Below the pieces are notes generated by a model that saw only the letters and a program-made list of their open reading frames with translations, ran no database searches and had not been told where the DNA came from. The position numbers were made by a program, and so were the translations under genes. Below, piece by piece: positions 37,196 through 48,952 of a stretch of DNA of 64,000 nucleotides; the stretch's first letter is position 1; every line of letters starts with the position of its first letter. Origin of the DNA: Balanoglossus misakiensis (Eukaryota; Hemichordata); NCBI GenBank assembly GCA_040954595.2, contig CM082589.2, positions 5,952,001-6,016,000 on the forward strand, in the 5' to 3' direction.

Positions 37196-38437
37196 TCATC
37201 CAACTAGACGGGGATTAAGTTCCGTCTTTTCCAAAGGCACAACAAGACTTTTCCTCCTGTCCGTTAGTTCATCTTCGCTTGATACATTTGCGTATCCAAA
37301 TAGTTGGAAAACTGACGGACAGAGCTCCTGGACCCTGACCGCCGCTTCAAAGGCGGCGTGTGTCCTCCACTTCTCTCCGTGGCCCTGCCACCAGTCGTCC
37401 GACTCTATCCGGCCGCGGGTCTCGTCATCCAGCGAGAGTCCCACAAACTTGAACAGTTTAGTCACGAACGTCAGCGGCCTGTCCACCAAGTCCTCGTAAC
37501 GCACCAAGAGGTACTGTTTCCGCATCCACTCCGGACCTCGGTCGACGGATAAATAGTTATCCTCAAGCCACTTGCAGTAGTCTGTGATGATTTTCTCAAG
37601 TCTGTTATCGATGACGTCTTGGTTTTTCTTTCTGGAACTGCTGATCAGGCGTTGCATGTTCCCCCGAGACAGCATCATGGCCCTGGGGTCCCTCACAACG
37701 TGAATGACCCGCACATCATGCTCCTTCAAGGCGGACTCGGCCAGAGCAATGTTGTTCAACCTGACCGTTTTCACCACAACGTGCTTCTTCTGACGACATA
37801 TCCGGATTAAATCTTCTTCCCGAATCGGAGGGGAAACACCCGCCAGAGCTTTGCTGTTGAGATGCATAAACTTGTGACGGTTTAGACTCCTGGTGTAGAA
37901 ACTTTTCCCTCTAAAGCTGCAGTTGTAAATACTGTGCAAAAAGCTGACCAAATCGGGACGGATAGTCTCGAGAGATTTGAAACTGTCGGCGTACAGATCC
38001 AGGTGTTTTTCTTCAACGATCATGTGACCAGGCTCGTACACGTAGAAGAAATCTTGGAGATTATTGAAGAGTCCTCCGGTCACACTCGAGCCCGTCCTCA
38101 TGCGAGCGTGAACGAGGATGTGAATGTTTTTGTCCTCTGGCGACGGCGCAACAGTTACGCCGCTTTCTTGCGTGGTTGCGTTGTTTTGGTGGATTGTCTT
38201 GGACTGGGAAACAACCGAAGAAACTGGCTTCTCAGACGGACGCTTGGTCAACTTTTTGTCCGTCGCGTCGACGTAGAAAATTTTATCATTGGAGAGGTCC
38301 TTCACCCGACGTGACAGATAAACCACAAGCAAAATAAAAGCAAGAAAGACAAGTCCAAGTCGGTAGTGGAACTTCATAACGACCTTTACTTTCCTCGCGG
38401 CGGGGGTTGCGTGTAATATGACGGTGTGCATGTGCAT
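37196..38437 (-). CDS. Golgi carbohydrate sulfotransferase (GlcNAc/Gal/GalNAc 6-O family)
   Basis: Coding region on a single exon, 413 codons from the first ATG (38437), or 393 from the ATG at 38377 (MKFHYR...). The second start puts the membrane anchor (LGLVFLAFILLVVYL) at residues 7-21, as expected for a type II Golgi enzyme. A good splice acceptor (TTTCCCCCCAG) just upstream of the first ATG suggests a separate 5' UTR exon. The 5'-phosphosulfate loop is ARMRTGSSVTGGLF and the 3'-phosphate loop VIHVVRDPRAMMLSR, both typical of CHST1 to CHST7 enzymes, followed by YLLVRYEDLVDRPLTFVTKL and FKFVGL. It transfers sulfate from PAPS to a hydroxyl of a glycan in the Golgi lumen. The acceptor sugar cannot be read from the sequence. 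Intronless coding regions are common in this family. Confidence 0.92.
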   Translation of the reverse strand: MHMHTVILHATPAARKVKVVMKFHYRLGLVFLAFILLVVYLSRRVKDLSNDKIFYVDATDKKLTKRPSEKPVSSVVSQSKTIHQNNATTQESGVTVAPSPEDKNIHILVHARMRTGSSVTGGLFNNLQDFFYVYEPGHMIVEEKHLDLYADSFKSLETIRPDLVSFLHSIYNCSFRGKSFYTRSLNRHKFMHLNSKALAGVSPPIREEDLIRICRQKKHVVVKTVRLNNIALAESALKEHDVRVIHVVRDPRAMMLSRGNMQRLISSSRKKNQDVIDNRLEKIITDYCKWLEDNYLSVDRGPEWMRKQYLLVRYEDLVDRPLTFVTKLFKFVGLSLDDETRGRIESDDWWQGHGEKWRTHAAFEAAVRVQELCPSVFQLFGYANVSSEDELTDRRKSLVVPLEKTELNPRLVG

Positions 38438-41400
38438 GTACCTGGGGGGAAATCACAACAGAACGAATTCATGATGATGACACACACAGCTGGTGTATTG
38501 GTACGAGGCAAATATTCTGGGTTGAGGTTGTACAGATAAGTACCTTTACTGATAAATAAATCCTGGTCGTCCCATGCATTAGCTATATATAAAAATTTTG
38601 AAGACTGACATTGGTGTAATTTTGGAATACAACTACCACGATCCCGGCGTGCCAAACGGCCACACATGTAATCTGAAACAACGTGTGATGTCCAAGGCCT
38701 AGTTATACAGTACGGCTTTACCATGGAGGTACTCGTACCTCCATGGGCTTTACCATGTGTTTGATTTCGACCCATTTTTTTCACCTAGCATACACCAAGA
38801 CGGATGAAACCAGGTCACGGGTGGTTCTGATAAGGATAAGCCCGGAAAGAGATAGAGCAAATGTCGGCATAACAGGTTGCATAAACTCACGGTGATTCGA
38901 GGAACCGTGATAAACTGTAGCCTAACTGATAAAGCCGTTTTCCATGGCACGACGTGGCCATACACACACACTTTGCGCAATAATAAATCATATTGCCCAC
39001 CTCTATATGGATACAACACCGGCAACGTTTTTCACGTGGACTAGACGTTTCTGTGAGGAAAAGTAGGCTTTTCAGTTGCTTGGGCGGTCACGTGTGTACC
39101 ACTGAGAGTTGTCCACATATGGTATACTGCAAAATCTTCAATCCTGATATTTGCGTGTCAACCGATTGATTCCCGATCGCCTCCGACAGAATCAAAATAC
39201 CTTATCTGATTTTCGGTTACATAATGTTTGCTCGCCATACAAGTGCTTGTGTTCGGAATGGGTAAAGCTCGCCCTGCTAGAATGCGGCTACATCCCTTCA
39301 CGAAATTCACGTTTCAACCGCCACCATTTGTGACTCAGATTGGAGCGAGGACGCAATAAAATGTTCAGTAAACCAAAATGGTATCGAGTGAATCATACTT
39401 CACCTGGGACGAGAACACCTGTCGAAAGCAGGTTGTCTGGTGCAGACCAGTTTTCAGGTCATTCTGATCTCTATCGGTTTGTTTGTCTGTCTGTATGTCT
39501 GTCTGTCTCTATGCGTCCGTCGTAGTAGTTCAAGCACGCGAAGGTTGGCAGGTTTGTTCAAACCGCATCATACGGATACTCATGTATTCCCTGCTCTAAC
39601 AAATAGTACACTTCAACACGTATCCAAATCATAATACCTTCTCACATAATACCCAAGATAATGTTCAGAAGACAGCGAATTGAAACCACACCGTTATCAT
39701 TAAATTAAAAGCCAGAGATTGTGTTAGGACTCGTTGCAGAGAATGTCTATGGCGTGTGCTTCAACATTCTACCTGCTCCTGCACGGCGAATGATAATGGT
39801 ATTCGTGACCCTGACCTATATATAGGCTGGATCACCGTAATGTTAAAAAATGGGTCGTAAAATTAACAGACACTCACTTAACAAATCTTGCGTGTGCGTA
39901 TCCGTATGTACTAGTATGTTTGGTAATATCGCAATGTGAACCCACGGTGCATAGGGATATCCCGATAAGTGCAAACAAGCTAGCCGGCAATTGTATCGCA
40001 AACCGGTGATATTTTTTTACGATATTAAACGTTCTTCATGAAATCGGCGTTAACAACGGAAACATGTTTCAAACAAATGTTATCTAACATTCCACCACGT
40101 GAGAGAGAGAGAGAGAGAGAGAAAAACGCCAGCAAGAAGTGGAAATGTAATGGCACCCATCGACATTTCGAAACCTGTTTGCATTCAACACGGAATCATG
40201 CGATTAATCAATATACGATGCAGTGAGCAAATTTTTTCACGTTCGATGTCAAATGCGTCTGCATATAAACAGATTAAGCTGTGCATACACTGGAATGAAT
40301 GTGCCGGAAACGAGATTTTGGCTCGTCTTTTAAGCAACCTGGTATAATTATATACTAGGTGGGCGATCAAAGCAATGAAAATTGAAGAATAAAGTACGGA
40401 AGGACAGACAACTCGTGAAAACGTTCCTTACCCACTCAATCTTTAACAGCGGCAGGTCGTTGCTGATTTTATCGGTGATTTTTATTCACTTGCCCGGGGA
40501 GACGGGTAAGGTAAAACGCTTCTAATCACCGACCGCGGTCATCTTTTCCACCGTTGACACCCGCCAAAGACTCGCCGTATGTGTCTCTCTCTTAAAAGAT
40601 GAACATAAACCGAGTTTTCCTTACGGATCTTCAACTTCGTCAATATCGCTTCATCCTCGCGGGTTTCTAGTACATGTAGTACCAATGCAATGTTCGTTTA
40701 TCATTTCACTATTTCAAAAAGCTTCTTCCAGGTCGTATCCCCGGTGCCATGGCAACAACCTTGCTGTTTAAAACGACGAATGGCCTCGGGGGTTGCGCCG
40801 AGATTCGCGCTTCCGTGCAAAACGTCGGCTGTTGGCGGAACAATGCAAGTTTCAACCCCTTGCGTACACTGAAACACCGCGAAATGAGTATATGCCCCGA
40901 TTTAGCCGATGGGCTCTTCCTGCGCATGTGCAACGCAATACGACCAATTCAATTATTATTGGTTTGCCTGCTGTCCACGTGTATTTTCTTTTCACTTGAC
41001 GAATGCTCACGTGATGTTGGAGTATTTCTGCTTCGCCTCAACGATCCTCTTAAGTCCATAACATGATGATGACGTTTTCAAAGGTGAAGATATACGTCAT
41101 CAGGCACAGACTGTGGCTTGCTTTGTACAAAATGAAAAAGAAAAAATCAGCTTCTGTGCAATAGCCTCCATATGGAGTCAACATATTAATAATGAGAATT
41201 CTTATGTTTTCTTCAAACAGTGAAATTCCTATTTGGACTAATGGGGGATGTCGTGTTGTTTTAAAAAAAAAAACTTAAAACAGCAATTTTAGTGAGTTTA
41301 CGATGATTGAACGACGCTGTGGTGAAGATTCTTCTATTTATCCTCATTGTCTCATTGGCAGAGACATTTTTGACGAGATTATCACAAGGAACGTGATTTT

Positions 41401-44400
41401 TTCTTGTTTTCTTTTTGCAATACACAAAAACAACTCGTGGAAACGTTGAGTCATGGATTATCGACCCTGGAAGTTTTTGTGTCTGTGACGTGTAGATATA
41501 TGGAGTTAAGGGGTCGAAGCTGCAGTTGTCGAAATATTTTTAGATTTGTATTCAAGCATCAATTGTTTAGCCTAATCTTTTATTAAATTAAATATAACTG
41601 ATCTCTGTTGAGAGTGGGATACAGGCCTTTCAGAAGGCGAAAAATAGTACAACGTCGTGAATCATTGCTTTGCGTTATCAGTGGGCCCCTCTCTGTGAAA
41701 TTGCGACGTCACTAGAGATGAGACGCTGCTTGTGAATGACAACAAATCGTCAGTGTCGGAAAATGTGTTTGTGAGTTTTATTCAGATCCCATACAGTTGT
41801 CTATAATATCCAAATGCTGCCACGTTTCAATTTAACGGATGTGTCAAAACGCCGGCGGATATCGTAAAACTTGGAGACGATCTGAAATTAAAACTAAACA
41901 CGTTTTAATTTCCATTGGAATGTGTCTATTCTTCCTGGACAGCACTCATGGCATACGTTTCTTTCCACCCGAGGGGCTGTGAGTCGCCCGAAAACTGTCT
42001 GTTCCCCGAGCAGCAAAACGTGCCCCTGACTGAGATAGCCAGGGTAACCATTACCTAGGTATTGCTGGGTCATCAGAAGGCATTTGTGGCGCCAAAAAAG
42101 CTTTGTGAGACTCTATTCGCTGGAACCAGTTTATGGTGAAATCTATACAATTGGGTGAGCAGGCGTTTACATGATGTACCATCTGACGCACATGGATAAT
42201 CGCAACCAAACGATCTGATGTAGATCAAAGTAACCATTATGTCGTAGATTGAGTTACCCTCTCTCAAGAAACCCATTAACTATTAGAATTAAGTGAAAGA
42301 TAATCTTAATTTTGCGTTCTGGGCCATTAAACTCCATTCCTGGCGTTTTCAATAAGAAAATCGCTGCTCAGGAAACCGTTAATCCAGAAGAAGCTATTTA
42401 CAGGACCTGGCGACATCTGCCTCTTTTGCTCTCTCTCTCTCTCTCTGTGTCTAAAGTGATGCACTCAAACACTTGACAAGCACCGGGAAAAGTCTGTGCG
42501 AAAAACCTAAATGTAACTTTTCAGTTACACTTGAAGCCTACGTGCGACCTTGTATGTTTCCTCGTTCATATTCAGTACTCGTCCGGGCATTCAAACGGTA
42601 AGGAGGCGCAGTGAACAAGCATTGCGTCTCTCTCGTTATCATGAACTGTCGAGAGAGACGACATGTCAGGAATTGACTAACCCATGTCAGCGAAATAGTG
42701 TCTTTCACGTGCACTTCAACAGACAGCTTTCAAGTTTGCAGTGTTTTTTTTTTCGTTTCAACGATCTGTTTTGCGTATCGAATTTTTAGACTTTGCTGAG
42801 ATTGTTAAACTCAGTTCCATTTTTCACAACATCTGCTTCTTCGCCAATGAAAAAATAATAGAATAAAATAGAATACAGCTGTTTGTTTCTTAACTTTATA
42901 TTAGAGAGTCATTCACCCGTCTCTGATCATCTACAGATGAGCAGGTGTTAGCTTGACCTTAGGGATCAAATCGTAAAATCGTTTTCGCTAACAACGTAAG
43001 TCATTAAACTGCACGTCTGAAGAAAAAAACAACAGTATGGCGGCGGATGTTTATCTTTCAACCTGTTCCCTCAAGACGTCTATCTTCACAGAAACCGGTC
43101 TCTAAAATAATGCGCGGTTCCTCATCACATGCATCATGCCCATCTTCCCAAAATTTCATTATAATGGCGCGCGCGTCCGCGGGGAAAGGGTCGAGGATTT
43201 ACCAGACAGGATACATTCCTTGTCGGTTTTCCATCGCGTTGCCATGGTTATCCTCACTTAAACGTTCGCTGGCGCGGAAACCTGAGGATCGATAGCCCGC
43301 CGCCTGTCTATCGGACTATCGATCACATTCAATTTGCAATTACTGGAACATGGGTTTCAGCTTGATAATGCGTCACCCCTGACGCTGCTAGGCGATTCGC
43401 GGCTTCATCGCGCGCAACGGAATCACGCGTATGGATTCTAAAACCCTGAGGTGCAAACCGGAAGCGAGTACCACAAATGAGTGCCACGGAATATGCAAAT
43501 CGCCCCTTCTGAGCTCTGTGTCCATGTCGATATTTCATCTGCCATAGTGCTGCATCGATTTGCTAGATTATTGTCTCTTTAAATTGAGATTATAATTTGG
43601 GAGGTCACAGTTCACAATTTTGGTCCAGAGAGCAAAATGTTATCAAATTGTCTCAAATTCGTGATTCAAAATGGCTGCCAATCTCTGTGTCTAAAGTATA
43701 TAGAGAACGTTTACAGCCACCTTCATGAACACAAGATTGTGAACGTTCACCCAGTTTTCTACTTTGTCTTTCAAAACGACTCAATGAATTGGGTGGTCTG
43801 GCGGACTATCAATTTTAATATAATCTATCCCCGAGGCGAGTTCTACCTTAACAAACCTATAAAAACACCTTTATGATTTCGGGGATTTTCTCGTTTCCCT
43901 CGATGAAAAGAAATGTCAAAAGATATACACATTGAGAGACAACACGTCCCCTATAAACCTACTCCTGAAAATACTTGTAAAATGAATTGCGACACAGGAG
44001 ATAAAAAGAGCGCTGCATGTGTAGTACTTTTCTTTTGTAGTCTGCCGACTGGTTGCCAGTAATTCGTTTGAGAGACCCATTCAATCGATGTAATGCGTCT
44101 AATGGATTGCGGGAAGATTTTACTTCCCGCAATCCCACAAGCCCCCGCGTATCTGTGCCTATATGCCTCAGACGCGACCATCATAATCAGCACAGAAATG
44201 ACGGCGGATGTGTTTGTTCGTTGAAAACGCGACTGCTTTGGTAGTCTATGCGATAACATCGTACTCTGATGTCTACGCTTCGGGGGAATATTTGTGATCA
44301 CCCCTCACCAACATATACACTTATGTTGGGTGGGATGGGTATGGCACAATTCTCACTACATTAAATAGGGTTTTGCTACCTAGGTGAGTGATGAAAATCT

Positions 44401-44973
44401 CGCATGCTCGACACAATTTCAAGATGGCCGATTTTTTGCCATGTTCAAAAAATGGAAGTTCACAAGCTAGAGTGATACTGGGTGGGTTATTGTGAACATT
44501 TTTAACATCTGTGGAAATTATGCAAGAAAGTGAAACCGTGTTAAAGCGTAGGCAGAATTTTACTGGTTAGTGAATACACGTGAATACACCTTGGTGAAAA
44601 CATGAAAATACGCTCGCCGCCTTTGTTACCTACAGTAGCAACATTTTTCGCATTCATGCGAGGGCGTTGTTTTTCTATACCTTCGACAATCACGTCATTC
44701 CCGCAGAAGCCTGGATGAAGCCCGTCTGTTTACAGCTAATGCGCGTTGGTCTCTTACATTCATGTCTTGTTCCTATACTTGTGCGAGATTAAGGTGTATA
44801 AAATCGTCGCAATCACGCCACGTGTCTTTAAATAGTAGAAAGTGGTGTAAATGACAGACAAGAAAAACAAACACCTTGATCCATGACAACTGTTTCAAAA
44901 GTCCTCTAGCAAAAACTTTCTTCAAGAACGGGGTCATTCGTCTTCCCGTGGGCGTATCGTGCCGCCACTTTCC
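38438..44973. other. 6.5-kb intergenic stretch with no recognisable gene
   Basis: Upstream of the sulfotransferase and downstream of the EgtD-like stop. I find only short open frames without homology or splice partners. Notable: palindrome CCATGGAGGTAC-TC-GTACCTCCATGG near 38722, TCTG run near 39480, GA run near 40100, a CpG-rich patch at about 43160-43300, and a perfect hairpin at 44104-44136. The 5' UTR and promoter of the sulfotransferase are probably in the first part. Non-coding RNA genes cannot be excluded. Confidence 0.5.
44104..44136. repeat. Perfect 13-bp stem hairpin
   Basis: GGATTGCGGGAAG, loop ATTTTA (six or seven bases), CTTCCCGCAATCC. Isolated in intergenic DNA about 840 bases beyond the EgtD-like stop codon. 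No terminal direct repeats noticed. Confidence 0.85.
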
Positions 44974-47484
44974 TCAACAGTCGTGACCGACACGTTTCAA
45001 AGATGCCAGGCCATAACAGCTCCCTTCGTCGACCCACTTCCTATCGATGGCCAAACCGGCATTTTCGATGAAATCTTCCAATTGTTGCCAGCTCCATTTC
45101 ACGGTCATGCTGCCTGGATTGTGCAGGTAAATGATCTCATCCTTCAGAATCTGAATGGTCTTATCGACGGCACCTGTAAATATACAAAATGCATATTTGG
45201 GAATGATCATATGTCGACCAAATTTCCCAAGCCAGTTCGGGTAAACCCAAATTGTATGCAGATGCACGACTGAAAGAAGATGTAGTACCGCCCAGCGAAG
45301 ATGCGGAGAGCACAGTGACTTACCGAGATTTACCGTCTGGTCACACTTACTCCGGAAGCCGACGTTCACGAACTGAGGTCTCTTAATTTTGCACATTTCC
45401 CCGTCAAGGACAATGTACTTGAAAAAATAGTCAAACTTCTCGCGCTCAAAGTTGGCTTGGAAGTCGCTGTTCAGTCGGGTAAGCACGTTCCAGTTGAAGT
45501 TGGCCCAGGTTTCGTGACAATAGGCTCTCTTGACAGCCTCTCCGTCTTGGGTGATGTCCACGCCCACTACAAATCTGTCGTTGGGCCCTACCAAGGTAGA
45601 TATGAAAGATTCTGTGATTTCGATCATAGACCCTGGAGAGAAAGGGACAAACGACGGCGGCTGTTCGTTTGAAGCAGCGTCTGTCAACCCCTATTATATG
45701 AGAATAAAAACTCGCCCAAAATGAATAAATGGTAGCAACCAATTATTATATTCATTTTTGCAAGATTTTCACTCTCACGTTTTCAAGCGGGATGGAAGTT
45801 GTATGTGGTCAAACGTTGGTTCACTGTATATCCACATGTACATTAACATAAACGGTATCTTGTATCAAACATAATTAATGGAAAAAAGGGGAAGCGAGAG
45901 ATAGAATTTATCCCTTTAACTTTTTAAGGAAGCGAGTATCCAACAACACAATCGTAACGAGACATTTTTAAATTTTGCTCTGTTGTTTAAATCTGTAGTC
46001 CTTTTCTGGCGCAAGGAAAGGACGTCGACCTACCAGTCAGAGTATCCCTAACTGTTTGCAGAAATGGTAACATATCCTTCATTGCTATCGTACTAAAGGT
46101 GTTTCCAAAATTCGTTATCAGCTTCGTTCCCGGAATATCCTGAAGGTATTTCAGACCATACTCAAAATCACCGGCCACGGGGTGCACGCTCAGTCCGTCG
46201 TGTTCGTTCATCAACCGTTCGGCGCTTTCTTCCAAGACTTCTGTAATTTATAGGAAGTAAAGAAAATGGTGCAATTAATAATGGATTTTTATGAGACAGA
46301 CAGACATGAAACTATCATGAATTGGTTCATAATCTCGGGACGAAGCTTATCCAACCACTGCCGCGTGACTACCAGGCTTGTATCCATGGTTACTATTGGG
46401 CTCAGGCTTGTATTTATGGTTACCTTTTGTAGCGTCTACTGGGTAAAATCGACATGTCCCGTTTTTCCGCAGAAGTTCTTCTATCAGAATGGTGGTCTTA
46501 CTGCTGTCACCGGCACCCAGGTCCGATATTATGGCATCCTTGCCGTAGAGGGAGACAATTTCACCTGTAATTGATAAAAGACTTGTTGGATTGTCCAAAA
46601 AGCATGTTAAGTTTTGCAAAGGTCATCTGTGGCCGAGGTAGGATAGGCCATGGTAACATGTCCTTTCAGTCATCAATACTTTGACATATATCACGTTGTG
46701 CAGACAAAAAAAAAATAATTAGATATTTTTTAAATGTGTGGTCTACACAGAAAATGTGCATATACATTGTATATAACTTGTATTGGGCGTACATGTAATT
46801 TTAATATTTATCATTAAGTTCGACATCGAAATATATTCAAATATGCAAATGATGGTTGAGCATGTTTAAACTGGCACGTGGCATGGATAGCGACGGCCCT
46901 TCCAGCCCAGCCCAGCGATATCTCGTAAATTAACTTACTTGAATATTTTCGCAATAAATCAGTCTCCACATGGTAGATATGGTAATGTGGATTGTTGTGA
47001 GCAGATAGGTGGAAAAGTTCCGAGCCTTTCTTGTCATAATTATACCAATGGGGCGTGAACTTCGGCGTTGACAACAGCCCAGGTAAAATGGCGTCGAACA
47101 GGTGAGTTTTGCTTGCAGTCGTTGCCACAGCGGGCGCTGCCTGTGAGCAGATGGCACGTCATTAAAGTTAATTGAAACCAAAACAATTGCACATTTCATT
47201 ATTTCCCGTAAATAATTTGACACGGAGCATGTGTACACATGTTTACTGGGTCTTTTGGATTCTAGAGCGAATAAACATTAGTGAAACTTCAAGAGGTTCA
47301 CTGTATCAAACGTACACTGGTACGGAGATAACCGCAGTTACTGAAATACGAGAACGCAAAAATTAATCGTCGCGTAACAGTTGCCTCTTTTGATATCGCG
47401 AAAATAACCCGTTTTCCAAATATAAATTACCTTCCCAACAGTTGGTTGCGTGTTACTTAAGCTTGTATAATCATTGCAGTCCAT
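44974..47484 (-). CDS. EgtD-type histidine-specific SAM methyltransferase homologue
   Basis: Six exons: 47431-47484 (ATG at 47484), 46939-47140, 46424-46564, 46034-46240, 45324-45680, 44974-45173 (stop). 1161 nt, 386 residues, all phases consistent; bacterial EgtD is about 320. Family features in order: FTPHWYNYDKKGSELFHLSA (the YDxxGSxLF motif), HYHIYHVETDLLRKY, SAM site IISDLGAGDSSKTTILIEEL, FYPVDATK, ITNFGNTFSTIA, VVGVDITQDGEAVKRAYCHE, FNWNVLTRLNSDFQANF, KCDQTVNL, and C-terminal WVDEGSCYGLASL. EgtD trimethylates the alpha-amino group of L-histidine to hercynine, the first step of ergothioneine synthesis; fungal relatives methylate dimethylallyltryptophan. I see no EgtB-like domain here, unlike fungal Egt1. 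The start codon is the first in-frame ATG in exon 1; an upstream ATG on another exon is possible. Substrate uncertain. Confidence 0.9.
45692..45919. repeat. Family F foldback element, half-length copy
   Basis: Matches the centre and right arm of the 29910-30264 element: ATAAAAACTCGCCCAAAATG, GGGATGGAAGTTGTATGTGG, TATATCCACATGTA and final TATCCCTTTAA. The left arm is missing. In the intron between exons 4 and 5 of the EgtD-like gene, starting about ten bases from the exon 5 acceptor, so its T-rich strand provides the sequence just upstream of that splice site. Confidence 0.88.
47340..47422. repeat. Family C element, partial copy
   Basis: ACTGAAATACGAGAACGCAA, then AAATTAATCGTCGCG and TTGATATCGCGAAAATAACC and CGTTTTCC match the right half of the 19883-20092 element. 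In intron 1 of the EgtD-like gene, ending about ten bases from its exon 1 donor. Confidence 0.6.
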
Positions 47485-48952
47485 CACTTCGGTAGATTGG
47501 GCGGTTTCCTTTAGAGAAAGCAAAGTGAAGTTCTAGTCAAATGATTGAAGAATTCCACACTAGTGGAACGACACCCACAATTTTGGGCTTCAAAGTACAA
47601 ACCGGGTGTCAAAAACAGCCAACGTTCCGATGGGTTAATTCACTTTCACTTCCTGCGCAAGCAGAAGACGCGAGTTGAAAATACTACAGTGACAACATGT
47701 TCGCACAGAGGCAAAGACCTGCCACGCCGATTGGGTGTTTAGAGGAAACTTCAATCAAATTGGTCGTCGAGGTTTTGGAACTGATTCCGATATAAGCACT
47801 CAAAGATTCTATTTTTAATTTGAGTAAAAAAAAACGTACCTTATTTTTGCTCTAGAAACACAGGGACTCAAGCAGACTGAATGTCTTGGCGTGCAGCTAG
47901 CTCAAGTTCTTCTGGTAGCCGCTGACAATGTGGGCCATTTATTTAGCCTACTCGAAATAATTAACATGTTACGCGAAATCACAACCCTTTTTGGTGATAG
48001 TCATTGTTAAGTCGAATAACATGTCCAAACTAATTTTTTTTTAATAAACATTACTTACTGAACAATCTCTGTACATGTTAATTCCTGTCATTCCAAAGCA
48101 AGGTCAACATTTTATTTCTCTTTCGTTTCCCAATACACAGAGATCCGGGCTATTGTTTATTTCTACAGTGCCTATAGAATTGTTTATCTCCTCAACATTG
48201 TCATCTGTGCATTGTTATTAATGACAAAATTTAAAATATCAAAGGTCGGTACGCATATACTTGACTTGTTGATGAGATGAACACTGCGCGTGTTTGGAAA
48301 ATGTAAGGATAACAAGAAAATGTATAGTTGGTACATAAAATAAAAAAAACTACCGAAAATCACCCGGAGTTACAGATAGTGGATCTTAACAAGGTAGCGT
48401 ACTAGTATATCGTCCATGAACGAGGTCGAAACTGATTTAGCCTTTTACGTTTTTCCCGAAGACAAAGATCTTCAATGTTGAATGGGTGCTTAGAGAATCA
48501 TTCAAATAAAATGGTAGTTAATTGGTTGCGGAAGTGTTGCGATGCAGGTATTCATTCGGCATTCAACTCTGAATGCGGGCTTATGCCCGGATGTAACTAC
48601 ATTTAAAAGGTGTGAACTCGCCCGGATGGTGTGCAAAGTTTCACACGCTGTAGGTGTGTGACACCCATATGCATGAATAACAAGATGGGGGGGGGATGTG
48701 GGGGGGGGGGAGGTAGTCATACAAGAGACTGGTCAATTCGTCATATTCAGGCTTTAGCCCTCCCCCTCCTCCCCTATTAGGAAATTAATTAAAACAAGAA
48801 ATGTGATCTATCATTAACTTTAACATTCAATATTCCAACACATCAGATATACACACCTCTGATACAAGAAAACCCACACATATCCGAATTAAGAAAACGT
48901 CGCAGAAAAATTGTAAAATTAAGTGGAAAAGAAAATCCATTTGCTGCAGTAA
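47485..48952. other. Intergenic: EgtD-like 5' flank and EF-hand gene 3' end
   Basis: No gene recognised. Contains two G-runs of nine or more around 48687-48713 and, 50 bases on, a C-rich stretch (CCCTCCCCCTCCTCCCC). The EgtD-like promoter should lie in the first few hundred bases. Confidence 0.5.

Noticed and set aside
40740-40756. Possible X-box GGTGCCATGGCAAC
   Set aside because: Right half-site is perfect but the left one fails, and it lies in an empty intergenic stretch.
43233-43250. Possible X-box GTTGCCATGGTTAT
   Set aside because: The second half-site breaks the RRNRAC pattern and no ciliary gene start is near.
43160-43330. CpG-rich patch with an open frame at 43047-43295
   Set aside because: No homology and no splice context. 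Could be a distal regulatory island, but nothing shows it.
47101-47140. GTG-initiated start for the EgtD-like gene at 47128
   Set aside because: A splice acceptor precedes it and the frame continues from an upstream exon with an ATG at 47484.
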